Below the pieces are notes generated by a model. That model had not been told where the DNA came from. It searched no databases and worked only from the letters and a program-made list of their open reading frames with translations. 64,000 nt of DNA from an uncultured Saccharospirillaceae bacterium (GTDB taxonomy: Bacteria; Pseudomonadota; Gammaproteobacteria; Pseudomonadales; Oceanobacteraceae): assembly GCA_947503895.1 (NCBI GenBank), contig CANNFT010000016.1, positions 1-64,000 on the forward strand, written 5' to 3'. Each line of letters opens with the position of its first letter. Position 1 is the first letter of the stretch. Below are positions 18,783 to 28,079 of this stretch, one piece after another. The translations under genes and the position numbers were made by a program.

Positions 18783-19735
18783 CGACTATCCAGCAGGATC
18801 TGCTGGAAAACGGAGCAGACTACGGTTTTTTTCAGGCGTTTCATTTACTTAATAAAGTTAATGACGCTCATCCAGTATTGCCTCGACGTCCTCGACGTCG
18901 AATAGATGTTCGTCCAGAGCTCAATTTAGGTTTTGCGGAGTCTGATGTATCCGAAGTGATCGAACTTGATAAAGGCCAAGGCTTTGAGATTATTTCTCAA
19001 TTGCCAGGACTTTACGGTGTCGCATCACCCTTACCTGACTATTATACCGAAGAGCTACTGGACAATGAGTGGGACGGTCTAGACGCACCGCGTGAGTTTC
19101 TTGATCTTGTTCACAATCAACTTTTACCAAAGCTGTATCATGCTTGGAAGCTGTACAAGCTAAATATTAATACAGTTGAGGAAAATAACAGTGACTATTG
19201 GACGCTTCTCTACAGTCTTTTAGGGGATCCCAATAGTCAAGACAGCAGCGAAATACAAAAACTTAAATTACAGTTTTTTAGTTTGTTCTCAACACGCGAA
19301 AGAAGTTTGTACGGTGTTAAAGTCATCGTCGAAACCATGTTGGGACTTAACAATGTCGAAATTGAAGAGTTTGTTACAACTCAAGTTTCTATTCCGAATG
19401 AGTTGCGCTGCCAATTAGGCAGTCGAAATCACCAATTAGGTGAGGCCCATCTTGGTTGCAGTATAGCGGACCGAACCAATTCAATTGTTGTGAATACCGC
19501 TGAGTTACCCAATGAGAAATACAGTCAGTTAATGGATAACCAAACTCTATTGGATCAAACAAAGCAATTAATCAGCGAATACTTAAACCGCCCATTGAAT
19601 ATTAAATTGTGCTTTAAGGTGAATGCGTCAAATCAACCATTGACGCTTGGTAGAGATTGGAACCAGCTAGGAATAACCACGAGGTTACCCAGCAAGGAAG
19701 TGTCAGTGAAAGAAATTAGCATTCCATTGACATAG
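18755..19735 (+). CDS. tssG: T6SS baseplate protein TssG
   Basis: This 326-aa TssG (ImpH/VasB family) is a wedge component that binds TssF. The N-terminus has the family's GFFQAFHLL motif followed by the FAESDVSEV and LPGLYGVASPLPDYYTEEL segments. The C-terminal part includes LGSRNHQLGEAHLG. A GGAG ribosome site lies inside tssF. It ends 26 bp before the DUF2169-pentapeptide gene, so it may be co-transcribed. Confidence 0.92.
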   Translation: MAAKLSQSLATIQQDLLENGADYGFFQAFHLLNKVNDAHPVLPRRPRRRIDVRPELNLGFAESDVSEVIELDKGQGFEIISQLPGLYGVASPLPDYYTEELLDNEWDGLDAPREFLDLVHNQLLPKLYHAWKLYKLNINTVEENNSDYWTLLYSLLGDPNSQDSSEIQKLKLQFFSLFSTRERSLYGVKVIVETMLGLNNVEIEEFVTTQVSIPNELRCQLGSRNHQLGEAHLGCSIADRTNSIVVNTAELPNEKYSQLMDNQTLLDQTKQLISEYLNRPLNIKLCFKVNASNQPLTLGRDWNQLGITTRLPSKEVSVKEISIPLT

Positions 19736-19761
19736 TTTAATAGGGATTGATTGCTTAGCAA

Positions 19762-22578
19762 TTGGTTAACCGCAGCATTGTTATATTACCGGAGTTTGCA
19801 GTGGATATTATCCAACCTCTGGATCTGGAAGCGGGTTACAGAACCTTTAGCTTTAAAGACAAGCACCATTTAGTGCTTAGCTTGAAGCTATATTTCCCCT
19901 TACAAGGTGGAGATCCGATCCTTTTTTCCGAAGCCTATCAAAAAATGGCGGCGCTACCTTCTCCATTTATCGATGAAGGACTTCCTAAACTTACGCCAGA
20001 ATTTTCTGTTGTCGGTAGCGCGATGGCACCTAACGGAAAAGCTGTTACCTCATTAGAAGTGACCGCATCTATAATGGATCAAACCAAAAAGTTGCGCGCT
20101 ATTGGTGATCGTTACTGGGTTGGAGGCATCAGCGGAGCCACTCAACCCATTCCCTATACAGAAATGCCTATCACCTGGGACAGAGCCTTCGGTGGTAAAA
20201 AGCATAAATCTAACCCTTTAGGGAAAGGTATCGACAAAGTCGCTACTCCGTTAGGGGAGCCCATGGTGGCACTGCCAAATATAGAACTCCCTAACCAATT
20301 AATGACAGGATTAAACCAATCTCCTTCTCCAGCCGGTTTTATGCCATTGGGGCTAGATCATCCTCAACGCAGCCAATATTTAGGGACGTATGATGATCAC
20401 TGGCTGGCCAATGCCTTCCCGGGCTATCCAGATGACTTTAATTTACGAGCATTTAATGTTGCTCCTGAAGATCAATTAATTAAAGGTGATCTAAAAAGTT
20501 CGTGCTCCTATTCATTCACTCATATGCATGATCAATTTCCCACTATTGAAGGGGTATTGCCGGCTATACGCGCAAGAGCATTTCTGGTTAAGAAAGGCTT
20601 AGAGGTGGGTGATATTTCAGTGAATGATATGAGGGAGGTCACCACTGAGTTAGATACCGTTGTCTTTTTCCCAAATCAACTGATGGGCATGATGATTTAT
20701 CGAGGAACCATTACAACTTCTGATGCCGATTCAAGCGAATACAAGCATTTACTGTGTGCTTATGAAAACACAACGATGGCACCACGCCCGCGTGAACACT
20801 ACCATATGTCATTGATAGGTCGTATTCACCCTGATTTAAACATGCAATTTGCGCTAACGACCAAAGATTTAATTCCAGACGATGTTCCCTGTGGAATGGC
20901 AAGACTTACTCAACAGGAAGTCGAGCCAAGGCAACTGTTTGCAGAGCACATGCAAGCTAAACTTGACGAGACACTGGCTGAGTCGAAAGTTGCGACTGAG
21001 CAACAAATTCAAGCGTCGATAGCAAAGCTCAAAGCGGAAGGTAAAGATACATCGGCCTTAGAAGCTAAATTGAATAACCCGCCAGAGGACGTCTGGCAAA
21101 AACGCTATAAAGATCTAATCGAAAAGCTCGCACCAGGCTCCACCTCTCCTGAGGGCAAAGTAGACCTACAAAAAATAGATTTTAGAGCATTTGATGATCT
21201 GGCTAAATTGAGTGAAGAGCACGCTGAATTTCAGAAACAACAGGTCAAAGAACAACTTAAAGAGCAGATTCAAAAAGCTAACGGCAACCCGAAGTCAGAA
21301 GCTGTTTTGCAAAAAGCGCTATTAAGGCTAGAGCTTCCTCCTCTGCTACCCCGTTTGCCAGACCCTCAAATCACCATCGATCAAATTAACCAAAGCGCTC
21401 ATCAAATTGAGCAGAGCAATAAAGTGGCTGCTGAAAAAGGGTTACCGGTTCAACCCAAGCCAAATATTCAAGAGTTAACAAAAAAAGTGCTTGAAAGTCA
21501 TAAAATGAGCCAATCCAGTTATCGTATGGCCGCTCATATGTCTGAAACAGGAACCCCTCCATTAGCGGAGGAACGTGATTCTGTTATGCAATTCGTGAAT
21601 GAGCGCCTTGAAAATCATCAAGATCTTACCCATTTAGATTTAGCGGGACTGGATTTTTCGAACCGGCACCTAAAAGGTGTTGATTTTACCGGTAGTTACT
21701 TAGAACAATGTGATTTTAGAAATGCAGACTTAGAAGATTGTAACTTTACGGACGCAATATTAGCACGCTCGAATATGATCGGCGTTAATCTTAAAGGAGC
21801 GAATTTAACTCGGTCAAACTTGGGTGATTGCCAGCTTCAACATGCTGATTTAAGCGATGCAATATTGACGGAATGTGAGATAGCACGATCAAATTTTACA
21901 GAAGCAAATCTGACCAATGTGGATTTAACTGAAACATTAAACCTTTTAGAGATTACCTTTAAGAAATCGAATTTAACCGGCGTGAAATTTAGCGAACCAA
22001 CGTTTCTAGAGATCGATTTCTCTTACGCTGTGCTTAAAAATACCCAATTGGAGTCCGCAACGTTTAATGAGTGCAGCATCGTTCATGCACAGTTTGATTC
22101 CGTCTCAATGGAGGGCACAAACTTTATTGCGTCAGATTGTAGCTTCGCCCATTTCCTAAATGCAGATATGACCAATTGCCGCTTTCTTAGCGAAACAAAG
22201 CTGTGTGAAGCGAAATTCGATCGTGTAGATGCCGAGGATTGCTGTTTCCGTTCTGCCGACATGAGCAGGGCTGTATTTAGAAACAGCCATTTAAACAATT
22301 CAGATTTTGGTGATGCTAACGCGCGCTACGCTTCTTTTGATGGCTGTCAATTAAAAGGGGCTCAATGTATGAATACTGATTTTACATTTGCAGACCTCAG
22401 CAATGCCAACTTCTATGAGGCTAGCTTGATGCAAGCTACGCTGACAGAAGCCAAACTAAGACGTTCAAACTTCTATGGCGCAGAGTTTATGGGCGCAACA
22501 GTAGGGAAAACAGATTTCAGTGGTGCCAACCTTGAAAATACAAAGCTGGCTGATTGGAGACCGTCAAAATGGCAATAG
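19762..22578 (+). CDS. T6SS-associated DUF2169 and pentapeptide-repeat protein
   Basis: This 938-aa three-part protein has residues ~1-330 resembling DUF2169 (DRAFGGKKHKSNPLGKG, PAGFMPLGLDHPQR). A charged, Gln/Lys/Glu-rich helical region spans ~390-610. Pentapeptide repeats (A(D/N)Lxx, for example GADLSN-like units such as KGANLTRSNLGDC) fill ~620-930 and should fold into a right-handed beta-helix. DUF2169 proteins commonly sit beside PAAR-like and VgrG genes and are thought to act in effector or spike loading. The start is uncertain: an in-frame stop at 19756 leaves TTG 19762, while GTG 19801 has a much better ribosome site (GGAG, 6-base spacer) and would remove 13 residues. Confidence 0.8.
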   Translation: MVNRSIVILPEFAVDIIQPLDLEAGYRTFSFKDKHHLVLSLKLYFPLQGGDPILFSEAYQKMAALPSPFIDEGLPKLTPEFSVVGSAMAPNGKAVTSLEVTASIMDQTKKLRAIGDRYWVGGISGATQPIPYTEMPITWDRAFGGKKHKSNPLGKGIDKVATPLGEPMVALPNIELPNQLMTGLNQSPSPAGFMPLGLDHPQRSQYLGTYDDHWLANAFPGYPDDFNLRAFNVAPEDQLIKGDLKSSCSYSFTHMHDQFPTIEGVLPAIRARAFLVKKGLEVGDISVNDMREVTTELDTVVFFPNQLMGMMIYRGTITTSDADSSEYKHLLCAYENTTMAPRPREHYHMSLIGRIHPDLNMQFALTTKDLIPDDVPCGMARLTQQEVEPRQLFAEHMQAKLDETLAESKVATEQQIQASIAKLKAEGKDTSALEAKLNNPPEDVWQKRYKDLIEKLAPGSTSPEGKVDLQKIDFRAFDDLAKLSEEHAEFQKQQVKEQLKEQIQKANGNPKSEAVLQKALLRLELPPLLPRLPDPQITIDQINQSAHQIEQSNKVAAEKGLPVQPKPNIQELTKKVLESHKMSQSSYRMAAHMSETGTPPLAEERDSVMQFVNERLENHQDLTHLDLAGLDFSNRHLKGVDFTGSYLEQCDFRNADLEDCNFTDAILARSNMIGVNLKGANLTRSNLGDCQLQHADLSDAILTECEIARSNFTEANLTNVDLTETLNLLEITFKKSNLTGVKFSEPTFLEIDFSYAVLKNTQLESATFNECSIVHAQFDSVSMEGTNFIASDCSFAHFLNADMTNCRFLSETKLCEAKFDRVDAEDCCFRSADMSRAVFRNSHLNNSDFGDANARYASFDGCQLKGAQCMNTDFTFADLSNANFYEASLMQATLTEAKLRRSNFYGAEFMGATVGKTDFSGANLENTKLADWRPSKWQ

Positions 22579-23654
22579 CAAAGTCAGATTTGGAAAAAGC
22601 CATTAGCAAAGGAGAAATTCAACATAATATCGAATTTTCTAACAGCGATTTCTCCAAAATTGAATTAGGCGGAGCCATATTTTCTGAATGTAAATTTATT
22701 CAGTGCAAATTTGATTACGCACGACTAGAGCAGATTAATTTTTCCAATTGTCACTTTGAAGGGGTTTCTGCGATTCAATCTGATTGGATTGATTGCAACC
22801 TGAATGACTGTGTATTGAATGCTTGCGACTTATCGGCCAGTCGTTTTACGAATTTAAATTTAATTACATCCCAGATCAATAAAGCTAACTTTCAACAGTC
22901 TGATATGAAAGAAGCGACCATTGTTGAATGCCAAGCCAGACAGGCCAATTTTTCAAGCTGCGATTTGACTTTTTCAAATTTCACATATTGTGATTTAAAT
23001 ACTGCCAATTTTGAACAGGCTAATCTACATCGTACAAACTTAATAGAATGTGATATGGAGTATATCAGTTTAAGAAATGCGATTATGCAACATAGCGTCT
23101 TAGAAAAGCCGATATTAGAACAGCAAGATTTTTCTGATATGGATTTAAGTATGACGCAATTTCGCAAAGCGGTTCTAAATCGATGTAATTTTTCCAGATC
23201 AAATTTAACACAGACTGCTTTTGTCGAAGCAGAGTTAAATCACTGTGAATTTATAGAAGCGACTGCACCCATGGCGATCCTTTATGGGTCACAATTGACT
23301 GCTTCAAATTTAGAGAATGCGAATTTATCTCAAGCCAGCCTCCAAGAGAGTGATTTAACTGGCTGCAACTTCAATCGAGCTTGTTTAAATGAAGCTCAAC
23401 TTGCAAATACTAAGTGCATAGGCACACAGTTTGTCAAAGCACAATTAAATTATGCAGACTTCTCAAATGCTGTGTTTAGCAATGTTGACATGAGCAATAC
23501 AGAACTCTATCGGTGCAACCTACACGCCGTCATCGATTCAGGTAGCATATGGAGTGGTAGTAATAAATACGCTGCTCTAGGCACAGATGAAAAACGTGAA
23601 CGGGCACAAAAATGGATGCCTAAACCCGCGACTGAAGTCGCAAAGGATCATTAA
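22569..23654 (+). CDS. Second pentapeptide-repeat protein of the T6SS locus
   Basis: This 361-aa protein is almost entirely pentapeptide repeats (units such as ANFEQANLHRTNL and ASNLENANLSQASL) and probably forms a single long beta-helix. A short helical end is Lys/Glu-rich. ATG 22569 was chosen because GGAGA lies 8 bases upstream. It overlaps the previous gene by 10 bp, so the two are probably translationally coupled. Its role is unknown: it may help present or scaffold the spike-tip proteins encoded just downstream. It is too different from the repeat part of its neighbour to be a simple duplication. Confidence 0.85.
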   Translation: MAIAKSDLEKAISKGEIQHNIEFSNSDFSKIELGGAIFSECKFIQCKFDYARLEQINFSNCHFEGVSAIQSDWIDCNLNDCVLNACDLSASRFTNLNLITSQINKANFQQSDMKEATIVECQARQANFSSCDLTFSNFTYCDLNTANFEQANLHRTNLIECDMEYISLRNAIMQHSVLEKPILEQQDFSDMDLSMTQFRKAVLNRCNFSRSNLTQTAFVEAELNHCEFIEATAPMAILYGSQLTASNLENANLSQASLQESDLTGCNFNRACLNEAQLANTKCIGTQFVKAQLNYADFSNAVFSNVDMSNTELYRCNLHAVIDSGSIWSGSNKYAALGTDEKRERAQKWMPKPATEVAKDH

Positions 23655-23663
23655 GGTGACCTT

Positions 23664-24272
23664 ATGAATGTTAGTCAAATTGCGCATATTAATCAGTCCT
23701 CATCTCAGCAGTTAGAAAATGGATGGGTACAGGATATTACGGCCAATGGATATGTGATTAGACTGAGTAACCACTCGACTCTCATTGCTCAAAAATCATT
23801 CGGCTGCACCGTTGTGCCAGAAAAAGACGACCTTGTGATGTTTACACGCACACAAGAGGCCGGAATATTTATCCTAAATATCCTACAACGCAAGTCTGAG
23901 TCGCCTGCGACCATGAGTTTTAGCAATGGCTTGGAACTTCAGTCAAATGAGGCGCTCACTTTACGATCATCTTCTTTAAACTTAGAAAACCTCGAAACGA
24001 GCTTGTTGACACAAAATTATAACGTTCATAGCAACAAAGTGAATGTGGTTACCGAAGACGCTCGTTTGCAAAGTCGCAACATAGAATCGACAGCAGATCG
24101 ATTAATTTTGAAATTAAAAGACAGTTTTAAAATCATTGAAAGGCTTGAGCAAGTTTCAGCGCGTGACGTAATTCAAAATATTAAAAATGCATTCTTGCAA
24201 CGGTCGAGACAAGTCGATATTAGTGCTAAAAGTGATGTTAAGATTAACGGTGAACGAATTCACATGGGCTGA
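23664..24272 (+). CDS. DUF3540 family T6SS-associated protein
   Basis: This 202-aa protein resembles DUF3540. The N-terminal part has beta strands (GWVQDITANGYVIRLS, then FTRTQEAGIFILNIL), and the C-terminal part ends SDVKINGERIHMG, the usual family ending. Members sit next to DUF2169, DUF4150 and VgrG genes, as here. The role is thought to lie in the spike or effector module but is not established. A GGTGAC-type ribosome site precedes ATG 23664. It is 9 bp after the pentapeptide gene. Confidence 0.78.
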   Translation: MNVSQIAHINQSSSQQLENGWVQDITANGYVIRLSNHSTLIAQKSFGCTVVPEKDDLVMFTRTQEAGIFILNILQRKSESPATMSFSNGLELQSNEALTLRSSSLNLENLETSLLTQNYNVHSNKVNVVTEDARLQSRNIESTADRLILKLKDSFKIIERLEQVSARDVIQNIKNAFLQRSRQVDISAKSDVKINGERIHMG

Positions 24273-24286
24273 AGGGAAGCAATAAG

Positions 24287-24691
24287 ATGTTTGCAAACTG
24301 TCAAATGGGTGGACAAAATTTCGGTATGCCTGATGTGTGCAAAACGCCTGTCGGGCCATCCGTTGTTCCTATTCCGTACCCAAATTTCTCTATGGGCGCG
24401 ATAGCCTTACCCACTAGCACGGCAATGAAGGTGTTAATTTCAGGTGGCCCAGCCCATACCGTCGGTACAACCATCCCGCTCAGTAATGGTGATAATCCTG
24501 GCGTCCTAGGCGGCATTAAATCTGGTTGTGTTATGGGAGCCACGAAGGTACTCATGGGCAGCACAGCGACGTTCTTTAAAGGTAAGCCAGGTGCCCGTTT
24601 GACGTCCATGACCGGCCATAATGGCAGTAACATGAATATACCGGGTATGACGATCGCACCCGCACAGGTAAAGGTGCTACTCCTGAAATAA
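24287..24691 (+). CDS. DUF4150 PAAR-like spike-tip protein
   Basis: This 134-aa protein matches the DUF4150 PAAR-like family: CKTPVGPSVVPIPYPNFS near the start, then GGPAHTVGTTIPLSNGD, and many Gly and Met residues typical of the cone-shaped PAAR fold. PAAR-like proteins sharpen the VgrG spike and can carry effectors. No toxin domain is fused here, as the protein ends soon after the core. It is 14 bp after the DUF3540 gene and 143 bp before vgrG. Confidence 0.85.
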   Translation: MFANCQMGGQNFGMPDVCKTPVGPSVVPIPYPNFSMGAIALPTSTAMKVLISGGPAHTVGTTIPLSNGDNPGVLGGIKSGCVMGATKVLMGSTATFFKGKPGARLTSMTGHNGSNMNIPGMTIAPAQVKVLLLK

Positions 24692-24834
24692 GGAGTGTGG
24701 ATTCGAGAGTGGCTGCTCATGTTCGGCCATATAGCAAAGAACTTGTTCAGATACGTAGTATTGTATTTTTGAACCACTAAGCGACTTGATCGCATTACAA
24801 CAATATTGCGTATTTAAGAAAAAGGATATTCTCC

Positions 24835-27459
24835 ATGTCTCAACCCATATTTAAGCTTTTTACAGATAGTTACGCTGACGAACTGGAAATTATTTCTTTC
24901 TCAGGTTCTGAGGCCATTTCTTCCCTTTTTAGTTTTGTCATACATTTTAAAATCAAGTTAGAAAATGTGGCGAACGTTGATCTGAGCACCATTACAGAAG
25001 AAACCGCATACTTAAAACCTGTCAATGCCAGCACTAGAGATTCTGACGAGTACTGTATTACTGGTATGTTTTCAGGTGTAGAGTCGGTTTTTCACCACTC
25101 AAATACCCACCAGTACTTCACCGCACGGTTAGTGCCTTTAATTTGGAAACAAACACATACTCGTTCATATGATATATATGCTGATCCTGCTACTCAGCCT
25201 ACAACAACCATCGAAGATGTTCTGCTCTCTGAATTAGAAAACGAACCGAACCTGTCTATGAACCTCACTGCGCCATACCCTGCAAAAGCGATGTTCTGCC
25301 AGTACAACGAATCCAACTTTGATTTTTTTGCTCGTCTGACAGAGCACTGGGGGATTTACTTTTTCTTTGATCATTATTGCTCGTCAGACTTGTCTGTTTT
25401 TGATGATATTAACTACGAAGCGCTTCCTCTGGAAGACGTCAAACTTGACGAATCCACGAATCCAACACAAGGGTTTAAGTCTGTCCGCACACTGACACAG
25501 AAATTTTTATCCGTACCCGACGGCGTTGTGATCAGTGAGGTAAACCCAGATCAAGCGGATACGCACTTTCAAGGTATTGCTGGACAAGCTCAGGGGAAAA
25601 ATGTTGTACATTTTGTGGATGCCTGTGCCGATACTCTGGACGAGGCTGAGTTTTTAGCCAATATCCGATTGGAAGAACTGCAACAGTACAAAACCACTTA
25701 TCACGGGACATCGGGTATTCCAAGCATTATGCCGGGCTACGTACTTAAAGTCGCGACGCCTGACGGCGCTATCCACGAGATTCTCATCGTAGAGGTGGGT
25801 CATAATGCGAATAACTTAGATAATGCGGCAAGAAGTTCAGATAATCATGAGCAGCCTTATTATGAGTGCACATTCAAAGGTATTCCTAAGACTGTACAGT
25901 TTAGACCCGCACTTCAGACTGCAAGACCCAAAGCCATTTCGACAACTGCACGGGTTTATTCAGCTTCAGACGATAAGACCATTGCTCAACGCAATGAGCA
26001 TGGCAAGTATCAGATCATCTTTGACTTCCTTAAAGACGAGAAAAAAGTATCGCATTGGATTCGCCATGCTAGTCATGCTGCTCGAACCAATCACTTTGAT
26101 ATGCCATTAGTACCTGAAACAGAAGTACAAATAGCCTTTGTGGGTGGCAATCCGGATCGCCCTTATATCATGAATGCATTGGAGAATTCACAATCATCTA
26201 TTCATCCTGTGACCCATGAAAACCCTCATCACGCAACCATGATTACGGACGGCATGCTGTACACGGGAGCACTGAAGTCTCGACAAGAGCTTCACCTGTC
26301 ATCCGATCAAGATGTGTCAACGGTGCAGTCGCATATTACTAACTTTCCACTGAAGCAACTGGATAAAGCAGGCGTACACACAAGCGGTGAAAATGTGAAC
26401 CCAATTACCGGAGACGTTCACATATCAAGAACCTATGGTGACCGTTACCAGATGAGGGAAGGTGTTGACTTCAATTACGGCTTAAATGCCACCTATAATT
26501 TTGGCCAGCAATATATTGAAAATCATGCCTATACCGATACGGCAGATTCTGAAATATTTAACATAGAATCTGGAAGCATGCTAGATTGCTTTGACCAAGA
26601 ATTTTCAACGATTTACAACAGCGATTTACAACCTGGACTGAATAAAGAACGCGAAGCAGGCCTAGTGCAAAAGGATTTTGGCAACAAATACTTTTTTCAT
26701 CAAGGATACGCATACAACTGGTCCGCAGGTTTGAACGGAAATGGAATCCATAAAACTTTTAATTTTGGCAGCGCATACGTTGAAAATCATACAGCGGATA
26801 ATAATGCTTCTGGCTTGGTCAATAATCCGTCTTCCGGTTTTCCATCGAGTCCCAACGAAAATACAGACTTAATCACTAAAACATTTGGTAATACCTTCGA
26901 GCTGCAAGAGGGAAATCAAGTTGATGTGTTGACCGGTGATATAACTTCTGAGCATACAGGTAATACCTGTGAACTGATAAACGGTAACATTGATTCAGAG
27001 ATAAACGGCGATATTACAGAAAAAATAACGGCCAAGGCTAAAATAGAAAGCACCACTAAAAGCCCTATGATTATTGAAAACATCGAAGGCGAACAAGTTG
27101 TCACGATTAAAGGCAACATCATTGAAACACACAATGATGGTGACTGTGCATTTAGTCGAATTGGTGCTACCACAGAGACGTTCATGGGCGCCAAGGCTTC
27201 TGCCACTTTGACTGGCGAAGCACATATTGCATCTGGCTTAGTCACAACTACTTTCCTTGGCGGATACAATACAAATGCCGCCCCTTTTGCTTCAGAAAAC
27301 TTTGCTGGCGTGAAATATAACTTTGTTAAATGTGCAGAATTCGAAAATGGAAAGCTAAAACAAGATAAAGCTGATGTCACTATTAACAATTATTCAAAAA
27401 CCGTCATCACTAAAACCAACATAAATATTGTCAGCATGAAAATGACTATCATCGGATAA
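24835..27459 (+). CDS. vgrG: T6SS spike protein VgrG with long beta-rich C-terminal region
   Basis: This 874-aa VgrG has an N-terminal gp27-like region at residues ~1-365 (SLFSFVIHF, the FCQYNESNFDFFARLTEHWGI motif). A gp5-like OB fold follows at ~370-455 (HGKYQIIFDF, WIRHASHAA, EVQIAFVGGNPDRPYIMNALEN). Beyond ~460 comes a long beta-rich spike with loosely repeated FGNxYxxxxG-like units and a TGNTCELINGNIDSEINGDI stretch, ending in SMKMTIIG. The tail has no enzyme motif I recognise and looks like an extended spike. An AAAAGGAT ribosome site precedes ATG 24835. The tandem gene array starts 4 bp after its stop. Confidence 0.93.
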   Translation: MSQPIFKLFTDSYADELEIISFSGSEAISSLFSFVIHFKIKLENVANVDLSTITEETAYLKPVNASTRDSDEYCITGMFSGVESVFHHSNTHQYFTARLVPLIWKQTHTRSYDIYADPATQPTTTIEDVLLSELENEPNLSMNLTAPYPAKAMFCQYNESNFDFFARLTEHWGIYFFFDHYCSSDLSVFDDINYEALPLEDVKLDESTNPTQGFKSVRTLTQKFLSVPDGVVISEVNPDQADTHFQGIAGQAQGKNVVHFVDACADTLDEAEFLANIRLEELQQYKTTYHGTSGIPSIMPGYVLKVATPDGAIHEILIVEVGHNANNLDNAARSSDNHEQPYYECTFKGIPKTVQFRPALQTARPKAISTTARVYSASDDKTIAQRNEHGKYQIIFDFLKDEKKVSHWIRHASHAARTNHFDMPLVPETEVQIAFVGGNPDRPYIMNALENSQSSIHPVTHENPHHATMITDGMLYTGALKSRQELHLSSDQDVSTVQSHITNFPLKQLDKAGVHTSGENVNPITGDVHISRTYGDRYQMREGVDFNYGLNATYNFGQQYIENHAYTDTADSEIFNIESGSMLDCFDQEFSTIYNSDLQPGLNKEREAGLVQKDFGNKYFFHQGYAYNWSAGLNGNGIHKTFNFGSAYVENHTADNNASGLVNNPSSGFPSSPNENTDLITKTFGNTFELQEGNQVDVLTGDITSEHTGNTCELINGNIDSEINGDITEKITAKAKIESTTKSPMIIENIEGEQVVTIKGNIIETHNDGDCAFSRIGATTETFMGAKASATLTGEAHIASGLVTTTFLGGYNTNAAPFASENFAGVKYNFVKCAEFENGKLKQDKADVTINNYSKTVITKTNINIVSMKMTIIG

Positions 27460-27463
27460 AAAT

Positions 27464-27850
27464 ATGTTAATCACTGGCTTATCGTTATTTGTATTTGGGC
27501 TAATTTGTTTTTTAGCCCTTCTATTCTACGATTTACAATGGATTTTTAAGCTTGCGCTGATACCACCCGTTGTTTTGTGTTGGTACCACGCTTACACGCT
27601 TTTAATGCCGATCATTCATGCAAAGAAGTGTACTGAGGTGACTGAGGGGACCATTCTGAGCATTAAAGCCAATGGCGCGACGCTAGGTGGGCCTCATCAA
27701 CCGCTTTACAAGGCGTCTATTCAATACCTCGACACCGAAAAGGTGTTTAACAATCTATCCCCCTATTTCATTCACAACTACCAACCTGGTGACACTATTG
27801 AGGTGAAGTACAACCCTAAAAAGCCTTCTATTGCTGTCGTTGAGGAATAA
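27464..27850 (+). CDS. Array gene A, copy 1: small two-TM protein with DUF3592-like domain
   Basis: This 128-aa protein has two predicted N-terminal membrane segments (residues ~3-20 and ~29-48) joined by a short loop (FYDLQWIFKLA). A beta-rich domain follows (GTILSIKANGATLGG, VFNNLSPYFIHNYQPGDTIEVKY), resembling DUF3592. It starts 4 bp after vgrG, so probably shares its transcript. A role as immunity or accessory protein for a T6SS effector is inferred from position and duplication only. The loop matches copy 3 more than copies 2 and 4. Confidence 0.75.
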   Translation: MLITGLSLFVFGLICFLALLFYDLQWIFKLALIPPVVLCWYHAYTLLMPIIHAKKCTEVTEGTILSIKANGATLGGPHQPLYKASIQYLDTEKVFNNLSPYFIHNYQPGDTIEVKYNPKKPSIAVVEE

Positions 27851-27920
27851 ACATTTTTAGGAATCGCTTATATATAGTGGATTTACAAACACTTCAACTG
27901 ATGTCGATTTGGAGATATTC

Positions 27921-27986
27921 ATGGAGGTAAAACCAGAAACACATAGCGGTCTATTAGTTGCCAATGAACCAGACGATCTGGGCTGA
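27921..27986 (+). CDS. Possible 21-aa micro-ORF in array spacer, copy 1
   Basis: An ATG with a GGAG ribosome site 6 bases upstream opens a 21-codon frame (MEVKPETHSGLLVANEPDDLG, then TGA, split here as MEVKPETHSG and LLVANEPDDLG). The same frame is preserved at 29028 and 30135. It may be a real small peptide or the trace of a lost gene; conservation may only reflect recent duplication. Confidence 0.3.
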   Translation: MEVKPETHSGLLVANEPDDLG

Positions 27987-28016
27987 AGTGAGCTCAATAT
28001 AGGGCAGTCTAAAACG

Positions 28017-28076
28017 ATGATTAAAAAGGGCATAGTAATATTCGCACTGTCTGCTCAATTAAGTATGATCGGTTAA
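28017..28076 (+). CDS. Possible 19-aa ORF just upstream of array gene B, copy 1
   Basis: This 19-codon frame (MIKKGIVIFALSAQLSMIG) ends 3 bases before the start of gene B. Its last residues (QLSMIG) recall the end of VgrG (KMTIIG), so it may be a remnant of a spike gene, or a leader that couples translation to gene B. In unit 3 the same frame is kept despite several base changes. Confidence 0.3.
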   Translation: MIKKGIVIFALSAQLSMIG

Positions 28077-28079
28077 ATA

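Noticed and set aside
21620..23520. DNA tandem repeats across the pentapeptide genes
   Set aside because: The periodicity is at protein level (five-residue units) with strongly diverged codons. It is not a DNA repeat.
24301..24795. Open frame of 164 codons antisense to the DUF4150 gene
   Set aside because: It is a shadow of the Gly/Pro-rich PAAR-like gene. The translated sequence is Pro/Leu-rich without domain features.
26916..27389. Long open frame (157 codons) antisense to the vgrG 3' end
   Set aside because: It mirrors a strongly supported vgrG frame, has no ribosome site and no family resemblance; repeat-rich VgrG codons explain the open antisense frame.
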